A stretch of DNA of 64,000 bases. It comes from Geodermatophilus telluris (GTDB taxonomy: Bacteria > Actinomycetota > Actinomycetes > Mycobacteriales > Geodermatophilaceae). Positions 48,402 through 56,187 of this stretch are shown piece after piece; the stretch's first letter is position 1; each line of letters opens with the position of its first letter. Position numbers and translations under genes: made by a program. The stretch covers positions 236,297-300,296 of the forward strand of contig NZ_FMZF01000003.1 of the NCBI RefSeq assembly GCF_900102745.1, written 5' to 3'. The notes under the pieces are model-generated. The model saw only the letters and a program-made list of their open reading frames with translations, ran no database searches and had not been told where the DNA came from.

Positions 48402-48761
48402 TCAGCGGGGGTCCGGCGCCGTCTCCTCGAGCAGCTGCCGCAGCAGCCGCGCCTCCTCGGGGTCCACGCCGCCGACGAAGCGCGCCAGCACCGCCTGCCG
48501 GTCGCCGGAGCGGCCGAGCACCTCGTGCATGAGCTCGGCGGCGTGCTGCTCGCGGGTCGCCGTCGGCCGGAACCGGCGCGGGCGGGCGTCGTCGTGCTCG
48601 ACGAAGCCCTTGGCCTCCAGCCGGGAGAGCACGGTGTGCACGGTGGTCAGCGCCAGCCCGCGGTCGGCCAGCGCGTCGCGCAGCCCGGCCGCCGCGACCG
48701 GCCCGTCGGCGGCCCACAGCCGGTCCATGACGGTGCGCTCGAGGTCGCCCAGCGAGGCCAC
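48402..48761 (-). CDS. BlaI/MecI-family transcriptional repressor
   Basis: The 119-residue winged-helix protein reads 'LGDLERTVMDRLWAADGPVA', 'LTTVHTVLSRLEAKGFVEHD' and 'ATREQHAAELMHEVLGRSGD', standard for BlaI/MecI/CopY. It binds as a dimer and is inactivated by proteolysis. Three matching operators lie in the 169-bp gap between it and cydA, one close to its own start, so it is probably autoregulated and controls cytochrome bd. Start ATG at 48761. Confidence 0.9.
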   Translation of the reverse strand: MASLGDLERTVMDRLWAADGPVAAAGLRDALADRGLALTTVHTVLSRLEAKGFVEHDDARPRRFRPTATREQHAAELMHEVLGRSGDRQAVLARFVGGVDPEEARLLRQLLEETAPDPR

Positions 48762-48781
48762 GGTTCCTCCAGTCGGTCGGG

Positions 48782-48798
48782 TTCTACCCAGCGTAGAA
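48782..48798. promoter_or_regulatory. BlaI operator 1 (blaI-proximal)
   Basis: TTCTAC-N5-GTAGAA, a perfect 6-bp inverted repeat, 21 bp before the blaI start. The spacer is CCAGC. Confidence 0.75.
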
Positions 48799-48849
48799 CG
48801 GGGTCCGCGACCGGCGCACGGACGGTGTCGCGCACCTCACTCCCGCGCG

Positions 48850-48866
48850 TTCTACGAGACGTAGAG
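48850..48866. promoter_or_regulatory. BlaI operator 2
   Basis: TTCTAC-N5-GTAGAG, one mismatch from the other two sites. Its start is 23 bp before that of operator 3, about two helical turns, which would allow cooperative dimers. Confidence 0.65.
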
Positions 48867-48872
48867 AAGTCG

Positions 48873-48889
48873 TTCTACGCAGCGTAGAA
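48873..48889. promoter_or_regulatory. BlaI operator 3 (cydA-proximal)
   Basis: TTCTAC-N5-GTAGAA, perfect arms, spacer GCAGC. It ends 41 bp before the cydA start and should control the cyd operon. Confidence 0.75.
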
Positions 48890-48930
48890 AGGAGGCGTCG
48901 GGCGGCTCCCGACAGTGAGGAGCAGGTGCC

Positions 48931-50481
48931 GTGGACGTCCTGGACATCGCCCGCTGGCAGTTCGGCATCACGACCGTCTACCACTTCCTGATGGTCCCGC
49001 TGACCATCGGGCTGGGGCTCCTGGTCGCGGTCATGCACACGATGTGGGTGCGCACCGGCAGGCCCGAGTGGCTCCGGATGACCCGGTTCTGGGGCAAGGT
49101 CTACCTGGTCAACTTCGTGCTCGGGGTGGCCACCGGCCTGGTGCAGGAGTTCCAGTTCGGCCTCGCCTGGAGCGAGTACTCGCGCTTCGTCGGCGACGTC
49201 TTCGGCTCGCTGCTGGCGCTCGAGGCGCTGCTGGCCTTCTTCCTCGAGTCCACCTTCCTCGGCCTGTGGATCTTCGGCTGGGGCCGGATCCCGAAGAAGC
49301 TGCACCTCGCGGCGCTGTGGGCCGCCGTCGTCGGCTCGATCGTCAGCGCGTACTTCATCATCGCGGCCAACTCGTGGATGCAGCACCCGGTCGGCGTCGC
49401 CGTCGGCGCGGACGGCCGCCCCGTGCAGGTCGACTTCCTGGCGGTCCTGACGAACAACACGGCGCTGGCCGCCTTCAGCCACGCGATCGTCGCCGCGCTC
49501 ATGGTCGCCGGCGCCCTGCTGGTGGGCGTCGGCCTGTGGCACCTGCGGCGGCGGAAGCTGGCCGCGGCGCCGGACACCGACGTGGACCACGCGGTGTGGC
49601 GCCGCTCGGTCCGGCTCGGCGGGTTCGTCTCGCTGGCCGCCTTCGTCCTCGTCGCCGCCACCGGCGACTGGCAGGGCAAGCTCATGTACCACCAGCAGCC
49701 GCTGAAGATGAGCTCCGCCGAGGCGCTCTGCGAGACCGAGGCGCCGGCGCCGCTCTCCGTCTTCGCCTGGGCCAAGCTCGGCAGCAACGAGTGCGACGAC
49801 GTGCACAGCTGGACCGTCCCGGGCCTGCTGTCCTTCCTCGCGCACTGGGACTTCTCCTCCCCCGTCCCGGGCGTCGAGGAGCTGCAGGAGGAGTACGCCG
49901 CCGTCTACGGCGAGACCTACCCCGACGACCCGTCCTTCGGCGACCGCGCCGGCCAGGAGATCGACTACACCCCGGTGCTCGCGGCCACCTACTGGAGCTT
50001 CCGGCTCATGATCGGCATGGGCGGCGTCTCGGCCGGTGTCGCGGCCTACGCCCTGTGGGCCACCCGCCGCGGCCGGGTGCCGACGTCGCGGATCGGCGTC
50101 CACGGCTCGCTGCTCGCCGTCGGCGCGCCGTTCGTGGCCAACGCGGCCGGGTGGGTGTTCACCGAGATGGGCCGCCAGCCCTTCGTCGTGTACCCCAACC
50201 CCGACGTCCCGGTCGACGAGCAGGTGTGGTTCTTCACCGCCCAGGCGGTCTCCCCCGGCATCAGCGCCGCCGAGGTGTGGACGTCGCTGGTCAGCCTCGG
50301 CCTGCTCTACGGCGCGCTCGCCGTCGTCGAGCTGTTCCTGCTCACCCGGCTGGTCCGCCGGGGCGTCACCACCGGCGACGCCACCGCCACGCCACCGGCC
50401 GTGGGCTCCTCGCGGCGGGACGACGACCAGCGTCCCGACGACGACCGCGCCGACGACGACGTCCTCTCCTTCGCCTACTAG
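48931..50481 (+). CDS. cydA: Cytochrome bd ubiquinol/menaquinol oxidase subunit I
   Basis: The 516-residue membrane protein begins 'LDIARWQFGITTVYHFLMVP', with the haem-ligand His of subunit I. It carries the Q-loop sequence 'GKLMYHQQPLKMSSAEALCE' needed for quinol oxidation and later 'VFTEMGRQPFVVYPNPDVPV'. The near-universal GRQPW motif reads GRQPF. A polar Asp/Arg-rich tail follows the last helix. With CydB it reduces O2 to water with high affinity. It is the first gene of cydA-cydB-cydDC, downstream of two BlaI operators. Confidence 0.95.
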   Translation: MDVLDIARWQFGITTVYHFLMVPLTIGLGLLVAVMHTMWVRTGRPEWLRMTRFWGKVYLVNFVLGVATGLVQEFQFGLAWSEYSRFVGDVFGSLLALEALLAFFLESTFLGLWIFGWGRIPKKLHLAALWAAVVGSIVSAYFIIAANSWMQHPVGVAVGADGRPVQVDFLAVLTNNTALAAFSHAIVAALMVAGALLVGVGLWHLRRRKLAAAPDTDVDHAVWRRSVRLGGFVSLAAFVLVAATGDWQGKLMYHQQPLKMSSAEALCETEAPAPLSVFAWAKLGSNECDDVHSWTVPGLLSFLAHWDFSSPVPGVEELQEEYAAVYGETYPDDPSFGDRAGQEIDYTPVLAATYWSFRLMIGMGGVSAGVAAYALWATRRGRVPTSRIGVHGSLLAVGAPFVANAAGWVFTEMGRQPFVVYPNPDVPVDEQVWFFTAQAVSPGISAAEVWTSLVSLGLLYGALAVVELFLLTRLVRRGVTTGDATATPPAVGSSRRDDDQRPDDDRADDDVLSFAY

Positions 50482-50493
50482 GAGCTCCCGACC

Positions 50494-51513
50494 ATGGACC
50501 TGCAGACCCTGTGGTTCGCCGCCGTCGCGGTGCTGTGGACCGGCTTCCTGCTGCTGGAGGGCTTCGACTTCGGCGTCGCGGCGCTGCTGCCGGTGCTCGG
50601 CCGGCGTGGACGGCAGGGCACGGCGGACCGCCACCTCATGCTGCGCACCATCGGCCCGGTCTGGGACGGCAACGAGGTCTGGCTGATCACCGCCGCGGGC
50701 GCGGTGTTCGCCGCCTTCCCCGGCTGGTACGCCACCTGGCTGCCGGCGCTGTACCTGCCCTTCGTCGTGGTGCTGCTCGGCCTGATCGTGCGGGCGGTGG
50801 CCTTCGAGTGGCGGCACCAGTCGCACGACCCGCGCTGGGACGCGACCTGGACCCGTGTCATCACCGGCGGCTCGCTGGTGGCCGCGGCCGGCGTCGGCGC
50901 GGCGCTGGGCGCCACCACGCTCGGCCTGCCCATCGACGGCGACGGCACCCGGGTGGGCGGGGCGTTCGCCGGCCTCGGCTGGTCGTCGGTGCTCGGCGCG
51001 GCCGCCGTCGTGGCCTACTCGCTGGTGCACGGGGCGCTGTTCCTCGCGCTGAAGACCGACGGCCCGCTGCGGCTGCGGGCGCGGGCGTTCGCGCTGCGCT
51101 GGTCGCCGGTGGGTGCGCTGCCGCTGCTGGCCTGGGCGGGTCTGGTGCACCTGCGCTCGGGCACGCTGGTCACCGGCGTGCTGTGGCTGGTGGCCGCGCT
51201 GGCCGTCGTCGTCACCTGGACCCGGGTGCGCCTGGACCGCGAGGGGCAGGCCTTCGCCGGCTGGGCCACCGTGCTGCTGGCCTCGGCGGCCACGCTGTTC
51301 GGCGCGGCCTACCCGGTGGTGGTGCCCTCGACGGTCTCCCCGGCGTTCGACGTCACGATCACCGAGGCCTCGGTCAGCGACTACACGCTCACCGTGATGA
51401 CCTGGGTGGCCGCCGTGGGCCTGCCCGTGGTGCTGGCCTACCAGGCCTGGACCTACTGGGTGTTCCGCCGGCGGCTCACCGCCGAGCCCGGGCACGAGAC
51501 GGTGGCGGCGTGA
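50494..51513 (+). CDS. cydB: Cytochrome bd oxidase subunit II
   Basis: The 339-residue protein has 'LWTGFLLLEGFDFGVAALLP', 'TIGPVWDGNEVWLITAAGAV' and 'FAAFPGWYATWLPALYLPF', all conserved in CydB, and about eight membrane helices. It pairs with CydA to form the oxidase. It starts 12 bp after cydA and overlaps the cydDC start by 4 bp (GTGA). Confidence 0.95.
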   Translation: MDLQTLWFAAVAVLWTGFLLLEGFDFGVAALLPVLGRRGRQGTADRHLMLRTIGPVWDGNEVWLITAAGAVFAAFPGWYATWLPALYLPFVVVLLGLIVRAVAFEWRHQSHDPRWDATWTRVITGGSLVAAAGVGAALGATTLGLPIDGDGTRVGGAFAGLGWSSVLGAAAVVAYSLVHGALFLALKTDGPLRLRARAFALRWSPVGALPLLAWAGLVHLRSGTLVTGVLWLVAALAVVVTWTRVRLDREGQAFAGWATVLLASAATLFGAAYPVVVPSTVSPAFDVTITEASVSDYTLTVMTWVAAVGLPVVLAYQAWTYWVFRRRLTAEPGHETVAA

Positions 51514-54500
51514 CCCCACGGGGTCCGCTCGGGCCGCTGGCCGGCGTCCCGGGCCTGCCCGGCGCGCTGGCCCGGGCGGCGCTCGCCGCCCTGGGGCAGA
51601 CGGCGGGGCTGGTGCTGCTGGCGGCCGGCCTCGCGCACGCCGTCGCCCGGGCCGCCGGCGCGGCCGACGGCGCGCTGCTGCCCCCGCTGGCCCTCGCCGC
51701 CGGCGGGGCCGCGCTGCGGGCGCTGGCCGGCACCCTCGGCGAGCTCGCCGCCACCCGCGACGCCCGCCGCGCCGAGGACGCGCTGCGCCGCGCGCTGCTG
51801 GGCCGGCTGGCCGCCTCCCCCGCCGCCGTCGCCGCGGCCGGCGGTCCCGCTCCCGCCGCGGTGCTGGCCACCACCCGGCTGGCCGACCTCGCCCCGGGCC
51901 TGGCCGGCTACCTCCCGGCGCTGGCGCAGGCGCTCGTCGTCCCGCCGGTGCTGCTCGTCGTCCTGGCGGCCACCGACCTGCTCTCGGCCGGGCTGGTCGC
52001 GGTCACCCTCCCGCTGGTGCCGCTGTTCCTGGCGCTGGTCGGGCTGGCCACCCGCGACGGCACCACCGACGCCGCCCGGGCGCTGGACCGGCTCGCCGCG
52101 CACGTCGCCGAGCTGGTGCGCGGCCTGCCGGTGCTCGTGGGCCTGGGCCGCGCCGCCGACCAGGTGGCCGCGCTCGCCGAGCTCGGCGAGGTCTCCCGGC
52201 GGCGCACGCTGGCGGTGCTGCGGCTGGCGTTCGTCTCGGCGCTGGTGCTCGAGCTGGTGGCCACGCTGTCGGTGGCGCTGGTCGCGGTCACCGTGGGCCT
52301 GCGGCTGGTGCACGGCGACCTCGCGCTGGCCACCGGCCTCACCGCGCTGCTGCTCGCGCCCGAGGCGTTCGCCCCGCTGCGGGCCCTGGGCGCGGCGCAC
52401 CACGCGAACGAGGCCGCCGCCCTGGCCGCGGCCGAGGCGCGGGCCGTGCTCGCCGCCCCCGACGGCCGCTCCCCGGTGGCCGCCGGGGTCGACGACGACC
52501 CGCGCGGCGCCGGCGTCGTCGTCACCGGGCTGACCGTGCGCCACCCCGGCCGGGCGCTGCCCGCGCTGCCGCCGGTGGACCTGGCGCTGCGGCCCGGTGA
52601 GCTCGTCGTGCTGCGCGGCGCCAGCGGCTCGGGCAAGTCGACGCTGATCGCCGCGCTCACCGGTGCGCTCGACCCGGCCGCCGACGTCGCCGGCACGGTC
52701 ACCGGCGTCCCCGCCGGCGCGGTCGCGCTGGTGCCGCAGCACCCGCGGACGACGGGGCGCACGGTCGCCGACGAGCTGCGCCGGCACGCCGGCGGGGAGG
52801 CCGGTGACGCCGTCGTCGAGGCCCTGGCACGCGTCGGCGCGGGCGCGCTGGCCGGGCGCGACTGCACCACGCTCTCCCCCGGCGAGCTGCAGCGCGTGGC
52901 GGTGGCGCGGGCGCTGGTGCGGGTGCGCCGCGGCGCCCGGCTGCTGCTGCTCGACGAGCCCACCGCCCACCTCGACGCGGACTCCGCCGCCCGCGTGGCC
53001 GCCGTCCTCGCCGACCTGCGCGGCACGGTCACCGTCCTGCTGGTCACCCACGACCCGGCGCTGGCCGCGCTCGCCGACCGCACCGTCGACCTCCCGGGCA
53101 CCCCGGCGCCGGCCCCCGCCCCGGCCCCCGCGAGATCTGCACAGTGGTCGCCATCAGCGCCCGAGGACCGCCACTGTGCAGATCTCGCGGACACCGGCGG
53201 GACGACGGCGAGCTCGGCTCCCGCGACGGCTCCCGCGACGGCGACGGGCGGGCTGGGGTGGCCGCGGCGGGCGCTGGCCCGGGCGGTCGCGGCGGGCACC
53301 GCCTCGGCCGGGGCGGGCGTCGCGCTCACCGCGGTCAGCGGCTGGCTGATCGTGCGGGCCGCGGAGATGCCGCCGGTGCTCACCCTGCTGGTCGCGATCG
53401 TCGGCGTCCGGGCGTTCGGGCTGGGCCGTGCCGGGCTGCGCTGGGTCGAGCGGCTCGCCGCCCACGACGCCGCCCTGCGCGCGGCCGCCGACCTGCGGGT
53501 CCGGGTGTGGCGCGCGCTGGCCGCCCAGGGCGTGGCCGCCGACCGGATGCCGGGCAGCGCGCTGGCCCGCGTGGTCGGTGACGTCGGCCTGGTGCAGGAC
53601 CTCTCGGTGCGGGTGGTCCCGCCGGCGCTGGTCGCGGCGACCGTGCCGGCCCTCACCGTGGCCGCGCTCGCGCTGCTGCAGCCCGCCGCCGCGGGTGCGG
53701 TCGCGCTGGTCCTCGCCGGCACCGCCGCCCTGGTGCTGCTCGTGCACCGGCGGGTCGACGCCGGCGCCGCCCGCGAGGAGGGCGCGCTGCGGGTGGCCGC
53801 GCTGCGCGACGTGACCACCGCGCTCGAGGGCGCGGCCGACCTGCGGGCGCACGGCCTGGCCGCCGCCACCGCCGCCGACCTCACCGCCGTCGCCGGCCGG
53901 CGCGCGGGCGTGGCCGTGACCGGCGCCCGGGCCGGCGCGCTGGGCACCGGGCTGGTCGTCCTCGGCACCGGGCTGGCCGCGGTGCTGGCCACCGCCGTCG
54001 GCGCGGCCGGCGGCCTGGCCGGGCCCGAGGTCGCCGTGCTCGGCCTCGCCCCGCTGGCCCTCGCCGAGCCACTCACCGGCATGGTCGCCGCGCTGCAGCG
54101 GCGCGGCGCGCTGGCCGACGCCCGCGCCCGCCTCGACACCGTCCTCACCGCGCCCGTGCCGGCCGAGCCCGCCGGCCCGCTGCCCGCCCCCGCCGCGGTG
54201 CGCGACCTCGCCGTCACCGACCTGACCGCGGGCTGGCCGGGCGGTCCCGACGTGCTGCGCGGGCTGTCGGCGGAGGCACGGGCGGACGGCGGCTGGCTGG
54301 TCGTCCGCGGCCCGTCGGGCGCCGGCAAGTCGACGCTGCTGGCCGTGCTGCTGGCGGCGCTGCGCCCGCGGGCGGGCCGCTACGACCTCGCCGGCGTGGA
54401 CACCGCCCGGTTGACCGGGGACGCCGTCCGGTCGCGGACGGCGTGGCTGCCGCAGGACGCGCACGTGTTCGCCTCGACGATCCGCGCCAACCTGGCGCTG

Positions 54501-54881
54501 GCCGCGCCGCGCGGGCAGCTGGCCGGCCCCGACGGCGAGGCGCGGATGTCCGCGGCGCTCACCGCCGCCGGCCTGGGCCCGCTGCTGGCCGGGCTGCCCG
54601 GGGGCCTCGACACCCCCGTCGGCGCCGGCGGCACCGCGCTGTCGGGCGGCGAGCGGCGGCGGCTGGCCGCGGCCCGCGCCCTGCTGGCCGACCGGGACGT
54701 GGTGCTGCTCGACGAGCCCACCGCGCACCTCGACCCGCCCACCGCGGCGGCGCTGGTGCGCGACCTGCGCCGCGCGCTGGCCGGCCGGGTGGTCGTCTGC
54801 GTGACCCACGACGACGCGCTCGAGCAGCCCGGCGACACCGTCGTCCGGCTCGGCGCCCCCGAGCCCGTGCCGGCCGCCTGA
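51510..54881 (+). CDS. cydDC: Fused CydD-CydC heterodimeric ABC exporter for cytochrome bd assembly
   Basis: The 1,123-residue protein joins two complete ABC half-transporters. The first half (about 1-530) has membrane helices, Walker A 'RGASGSGKSTLIAALTGALD', signature 'LSPGELQRVAVARALV' and Walker B 'LLLLDEPTAHLDAD'. The second half (about 585-1123) has 'RGPSGAGKSTLLAVLLAALR', 'LSGGERRRLAAARALLADRD' and 'VVLLDEPTAHLDPPT'. CydDC exports reductant (glutathione/cysteine in E. coli) or handles haem so that bd oxidase matures. In many bacteria these are two genes; fusion is known in actinobacteria. The linker contains a palindromic repeat (53128-53190) translated in frame. Confidence 0.92.
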   Translation: MTPRGPLGPLAGVPGLPGALARAALAALGQTAGLVLLAAGLAHAVARAAGAADGALLPPLALAAGGAALRALAGTLGELAATRDARRAEDALRRALLGRLAASPAAVAAAGGPAPAAVLATTRLADLAPGLAGYLPALAQALVVPPVLLVVLAATDLLSAGLVAVTLPLVPLFLALVGLATRDGTTDAARALDRLAAHVAELVRGLPVLVGLGRAADQVAALAELGEVSRRRTLAVLRLAFVSALVLELVATLSVALVAVTVGLRLVHGDLALATGLTALLLAPEAFAPLRALGAAHHANEAAALAAAEARAVLAAPDGRSPVAAGVDDDPRGAGVVVTGLTVRHPGRALPALPPVDLALRPGELVVLRGASGSGKSTLIAALTGALDPAADVAGTVTGVPAGAVALVPQHPRTTGRTVADELRRHAGGEAGDAVVEALARVGAGALAGRDCTTLSPGELQRVAVARALVRVRRGARLLLLDEPTAHLDADSAARVAAVLADLRGTVTVLLVTHDPALAALADRTVDLPGTPAPAPAPAPARSAQWSPSAPEDRHCADLADTGGTTASSAPATAPATATGGLGWPRRALARAVAAGTASAGAGVALTAVSGWLIVRAAEMPPVLTLLVAIVGVRAFGLGRAGLRWVERLAAHDAALRAAADLRVRVWRALAAQGVAADRMPGSALARVVGDVGLVQDLSVRVVPPALVAATVPALTVAALALLQPAAAGAVALVLAGTAALVLLVHRRVDAGAAREEGALRVAALRDVTTALEGAADLRAHGLAAATAADLTAVAGRRAGVAVTGARAGALGTGLVVLGTGLAAVLATAVGAAGGLAGPEVAVLGLAPLALAEPLTGMVAALQRRGALADARARLDTVLTAPVPAEPAGPLPAPAAVRDLAVTDLTAGWPGGPDVLRGLSAEARADGGWLVVRGPSGAGKSTLLAVLLAALRPRAGRYDLAGVDTARLTGDAVRSRTAWLPQDAHVFASTIRANLALAAPRGQLAGPDGEARMSAALTAAGLGPLLAGLPGGLDTPVGAGGTALSGGERRRLAAARALLADRDVVLLDEPTAHLDPPTAAALVRDLRRALAGRVVVCVTHDDALEQPGDTVVRLGAPEPVPAA
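53128..53190. repeat. Palindromic repeat inside the cydDC linker
   Basis: Two perfect 20-bp arms (53128-53147 and 53171-53190) flank a 23-bp non-palindromic centre. The left arm begins CCGCGAGATC and ends CACAGTGG. The whole 63-bp unit is open in the cydDC frame, adding about 21 residues rich in polar side chains, including the only Trp and Cys of the linker. Confidence 0.85.
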
Positions 54882-54884
54882 GCC

Positions 54885-55163
54885 TCAGGCGGCTGCGGCG
54901 TACCCGCGGCCCGGCCGCACCCGCAGCACCTCGAAGCCGGGGACGTCGGGCAGCGCCGGGTCGACGGCGACCGGCACCCCGTGCAGCCGGGCCACGGCCG
55001 GGCCGACCTGGGCGACCAGCCGGGCGTACAGCTCGGGCCGGACCCGGATCTCGCGGGGCGGCGCGGCGCCGGGGGCCCAGGCGACGGCGAGCAGGTCGGC
55101 GGCGACGTCGGAGCGCCCGTCGGGGGCGGTGCGGTGTCTCGGGAAGGGGACGACGGTGCTCAT
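54885..55163 (-). CDS. Small hypothetical protein (92 aa)
   Basis: I do not recognise this protein. It reads 'PFPRHRTAPDGRSDVAADLL', 'PREIRVRPELYARLVAQVGP' and ends 'PGFEVLRVRPGRGYAAAA'. It is probably cytosolic, mixed alpha/beta. A strong AGGAGG lies nine bases before the ATG at 55163, so it is likely real. It converges on cydDC, 3 bp away. Confidence 0.7.
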   Translation of the reverse strand: MSTVVPFPRHRTAPDGRSDVAADLLAVAWAPGAAPPREIRVRPELYARLVAQVGPAVARLHGVPVAVDPALPDVPGFEVLRVRPGRGYAAAA

Positions 55164-55224
55164 GACGTGCCTCCTGGGCGGTTCCCCCGTGCCCTGTTCA
55201 ACGCCGGTGTGGTGCAGGTCGTGC

Positions 55225-55890
55225 CTACTCCGGAGGACCGACGGTCCTGTCCTGATACCCGCCCGAGGGCACGTCGACCGGGATCTCGTCGCCCAGCCGG
55301 GCGCCCTGCAGCAGCCGCAGGTCGTCGCCGGACCAGAAGCTGCCCGGGTCGTAGGAGTTGCGCGGCCGGTCGGGCGGCAGCAGCCCCATCGCGGTGTAGG
55401 TGGTCGCCACCAGCTCGGCGCAGAACACCGTCTCGGCCGCCGTCCCGCGCCGCAGCCGGCCGCGCACCCAGCCGATCGGCCCCCCTGCAGGGTCCCGCCG
55501 CGAGCTTGCGAGTGGCGGGGGGCAGGGGGGTCCTTACACCATGTCGCGGGTCACGCCGCCGTCGTCGGCCGGGCCGACCAGCTGCCGCAGCCAGGCGCGC
55601 TGCCCGTGGCGCCGCCGCCAGGTGAGGACGGCGTCGCGCAGGTCGTGCAGCTGGACGCCGCGCTGGTGCCGGCCGGTCCACGCGTCGGGCAGCGAGCGGC
55701 CGAGCTCGGCGTGCCAGAGCAGCGGCGGCAGGTCCTCCAGGACGACGGCCATGCCGACGTGGTTGACCGGCGCGTTGGTCACCGCCCGGATCGCGCGGTC
55801 GGCGAGCGAGGCGCCGCGGAACACCCAGACGTCGCCGGTGCGGGTGAGGTCGACCGCCTCGTCGAGCGGCAGCGCGCGGAGCGGGGTCAC
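55225..55890 (-). pseudogene. Permuted papain-like amidase (YiiX/C92 type), split by repeat copy 5
   Basis: The first part (55890-55534) holds 'DVWVFRGASLADRAIRAVTN' and the catalytic-type His in 'NAPVNHVGMAVVLEDLPPLL'. It stops at a TAA formed by the start of repeat copy 5. After the repeat, the same frame continues to 55225 with the catalytic-type Cys in 'ETVFCAELVATTYTAMGLL' and 'NSYDPGSFWSGDDLRLLQGA'. In intact relatives His precedes Cys in one protein. So the gene is interrupted by one in-frame stop plus the inserted element, unless the stop is read through. The second part could restart at GTG 55467. The first start at GTG 55890 is probably leaderless. Confidence 0.7.
55478..55535 (-). 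repeat. Hairpin repeat element, copy 5 (inside the amidase gene)
   Basis: On the minus strand AAGGACC starts within the TAA stop of the first gene part. The outer stem pairs 55480-55488 (CCCCCCTGC) with 55522-55530 (GCAGGGGGG). The core differs slightly (CGAGCTTGCGAGT). Apart from the TAA the element is open in the amidase frame. Confidence 0.75.
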
Positions 55891-55895
55891 GCGGC

Positions 55896-55902
55896 TACGG
55901 TA
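55896..55902. promoter_or_regulatory. Bidirectional -10 element
   Basis: TACGGTA at 55896-55902 gives TACGGT on the plus strand, 8 bases before GTG 55910. It also gives TACCGT on the minus strand, 6 bases before GTG 55890. Both genes would then have leaderless or nearly leaderless mRNAs from one symmetric -10. Confidence 0.5.
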
Positions 55903-55909
55903 GGCGACC

Positions 55910-56158
55910 GTGCACCTCCCCAAGAACGCCTGGAAGCTGCTCGGCCTGGCCGGGGTCGCCGGCGTCGCGGCCACCGGCGCGGTGCTGGTCCGCGGGGAGC
56001 GGCAGCGGCGCGCCTACACGCCCGACGACGTCCGCGCCCGGCTGCACGAGCGGCACGCCGCCGCGGCCGCCGGGGAACCGGGCGACGAGCCGCCCGGCCC
56101 CGTGCCCGTCCCGGGCCGGCGGCGGCTGCCCCGCCTGCGGCGGCGCTCCCGCGTTTGA
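55910..56158 (+). CDS. Small single-pass membrane protein (82 aa)
   Basis: The 82-residue protein starts 'HLPKNAWKLLGLAGVAGVAA' with one membrane helix (about 8-28), then an Arg-rich tail 'AYTPDDVRARLHERHAAAAA' and a Pro/Arg-rich end. This N-in or N-out anchor with a basic tail is common in actinobacteria and has no known role. Its stop overlaps a possible TTG start of the SpoIIE phosphatase gene. Confidence 0.7.
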   Translation: MHLPKNAWKLLGLAGVAGVAATGAVLVRGERQRRAYTPDDVRARLHERHAAAAAGEPGDEPPGPVPVPGRRRLPRLRRRSRV

Positions 56159-56187
56159 CGCCCACGCCGGAGGCGCATGGCAGCCAG

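Noticed and set aside
48931..48951. FNR- or Rex-type site for cydA
   Set aside because: No TTGAT-N4-ATCAA or TTGTGAA-type palindrome is present upstream. Only the BlaI-type repeats stand out.
48915..51509. In-frame upstream extension of cydDC through cydA/cydB
   Set aside because: The frame is open but the sequence is a shadow of cydA and cydB. The GTG at 51510 starts the real protein and overlaps the cydB stop.
48784..51519. 911-codon antisense frame across cydA and cydB
   Set aside because: It is antisense to two well-identified genes. Its length reflects GC bias alone.
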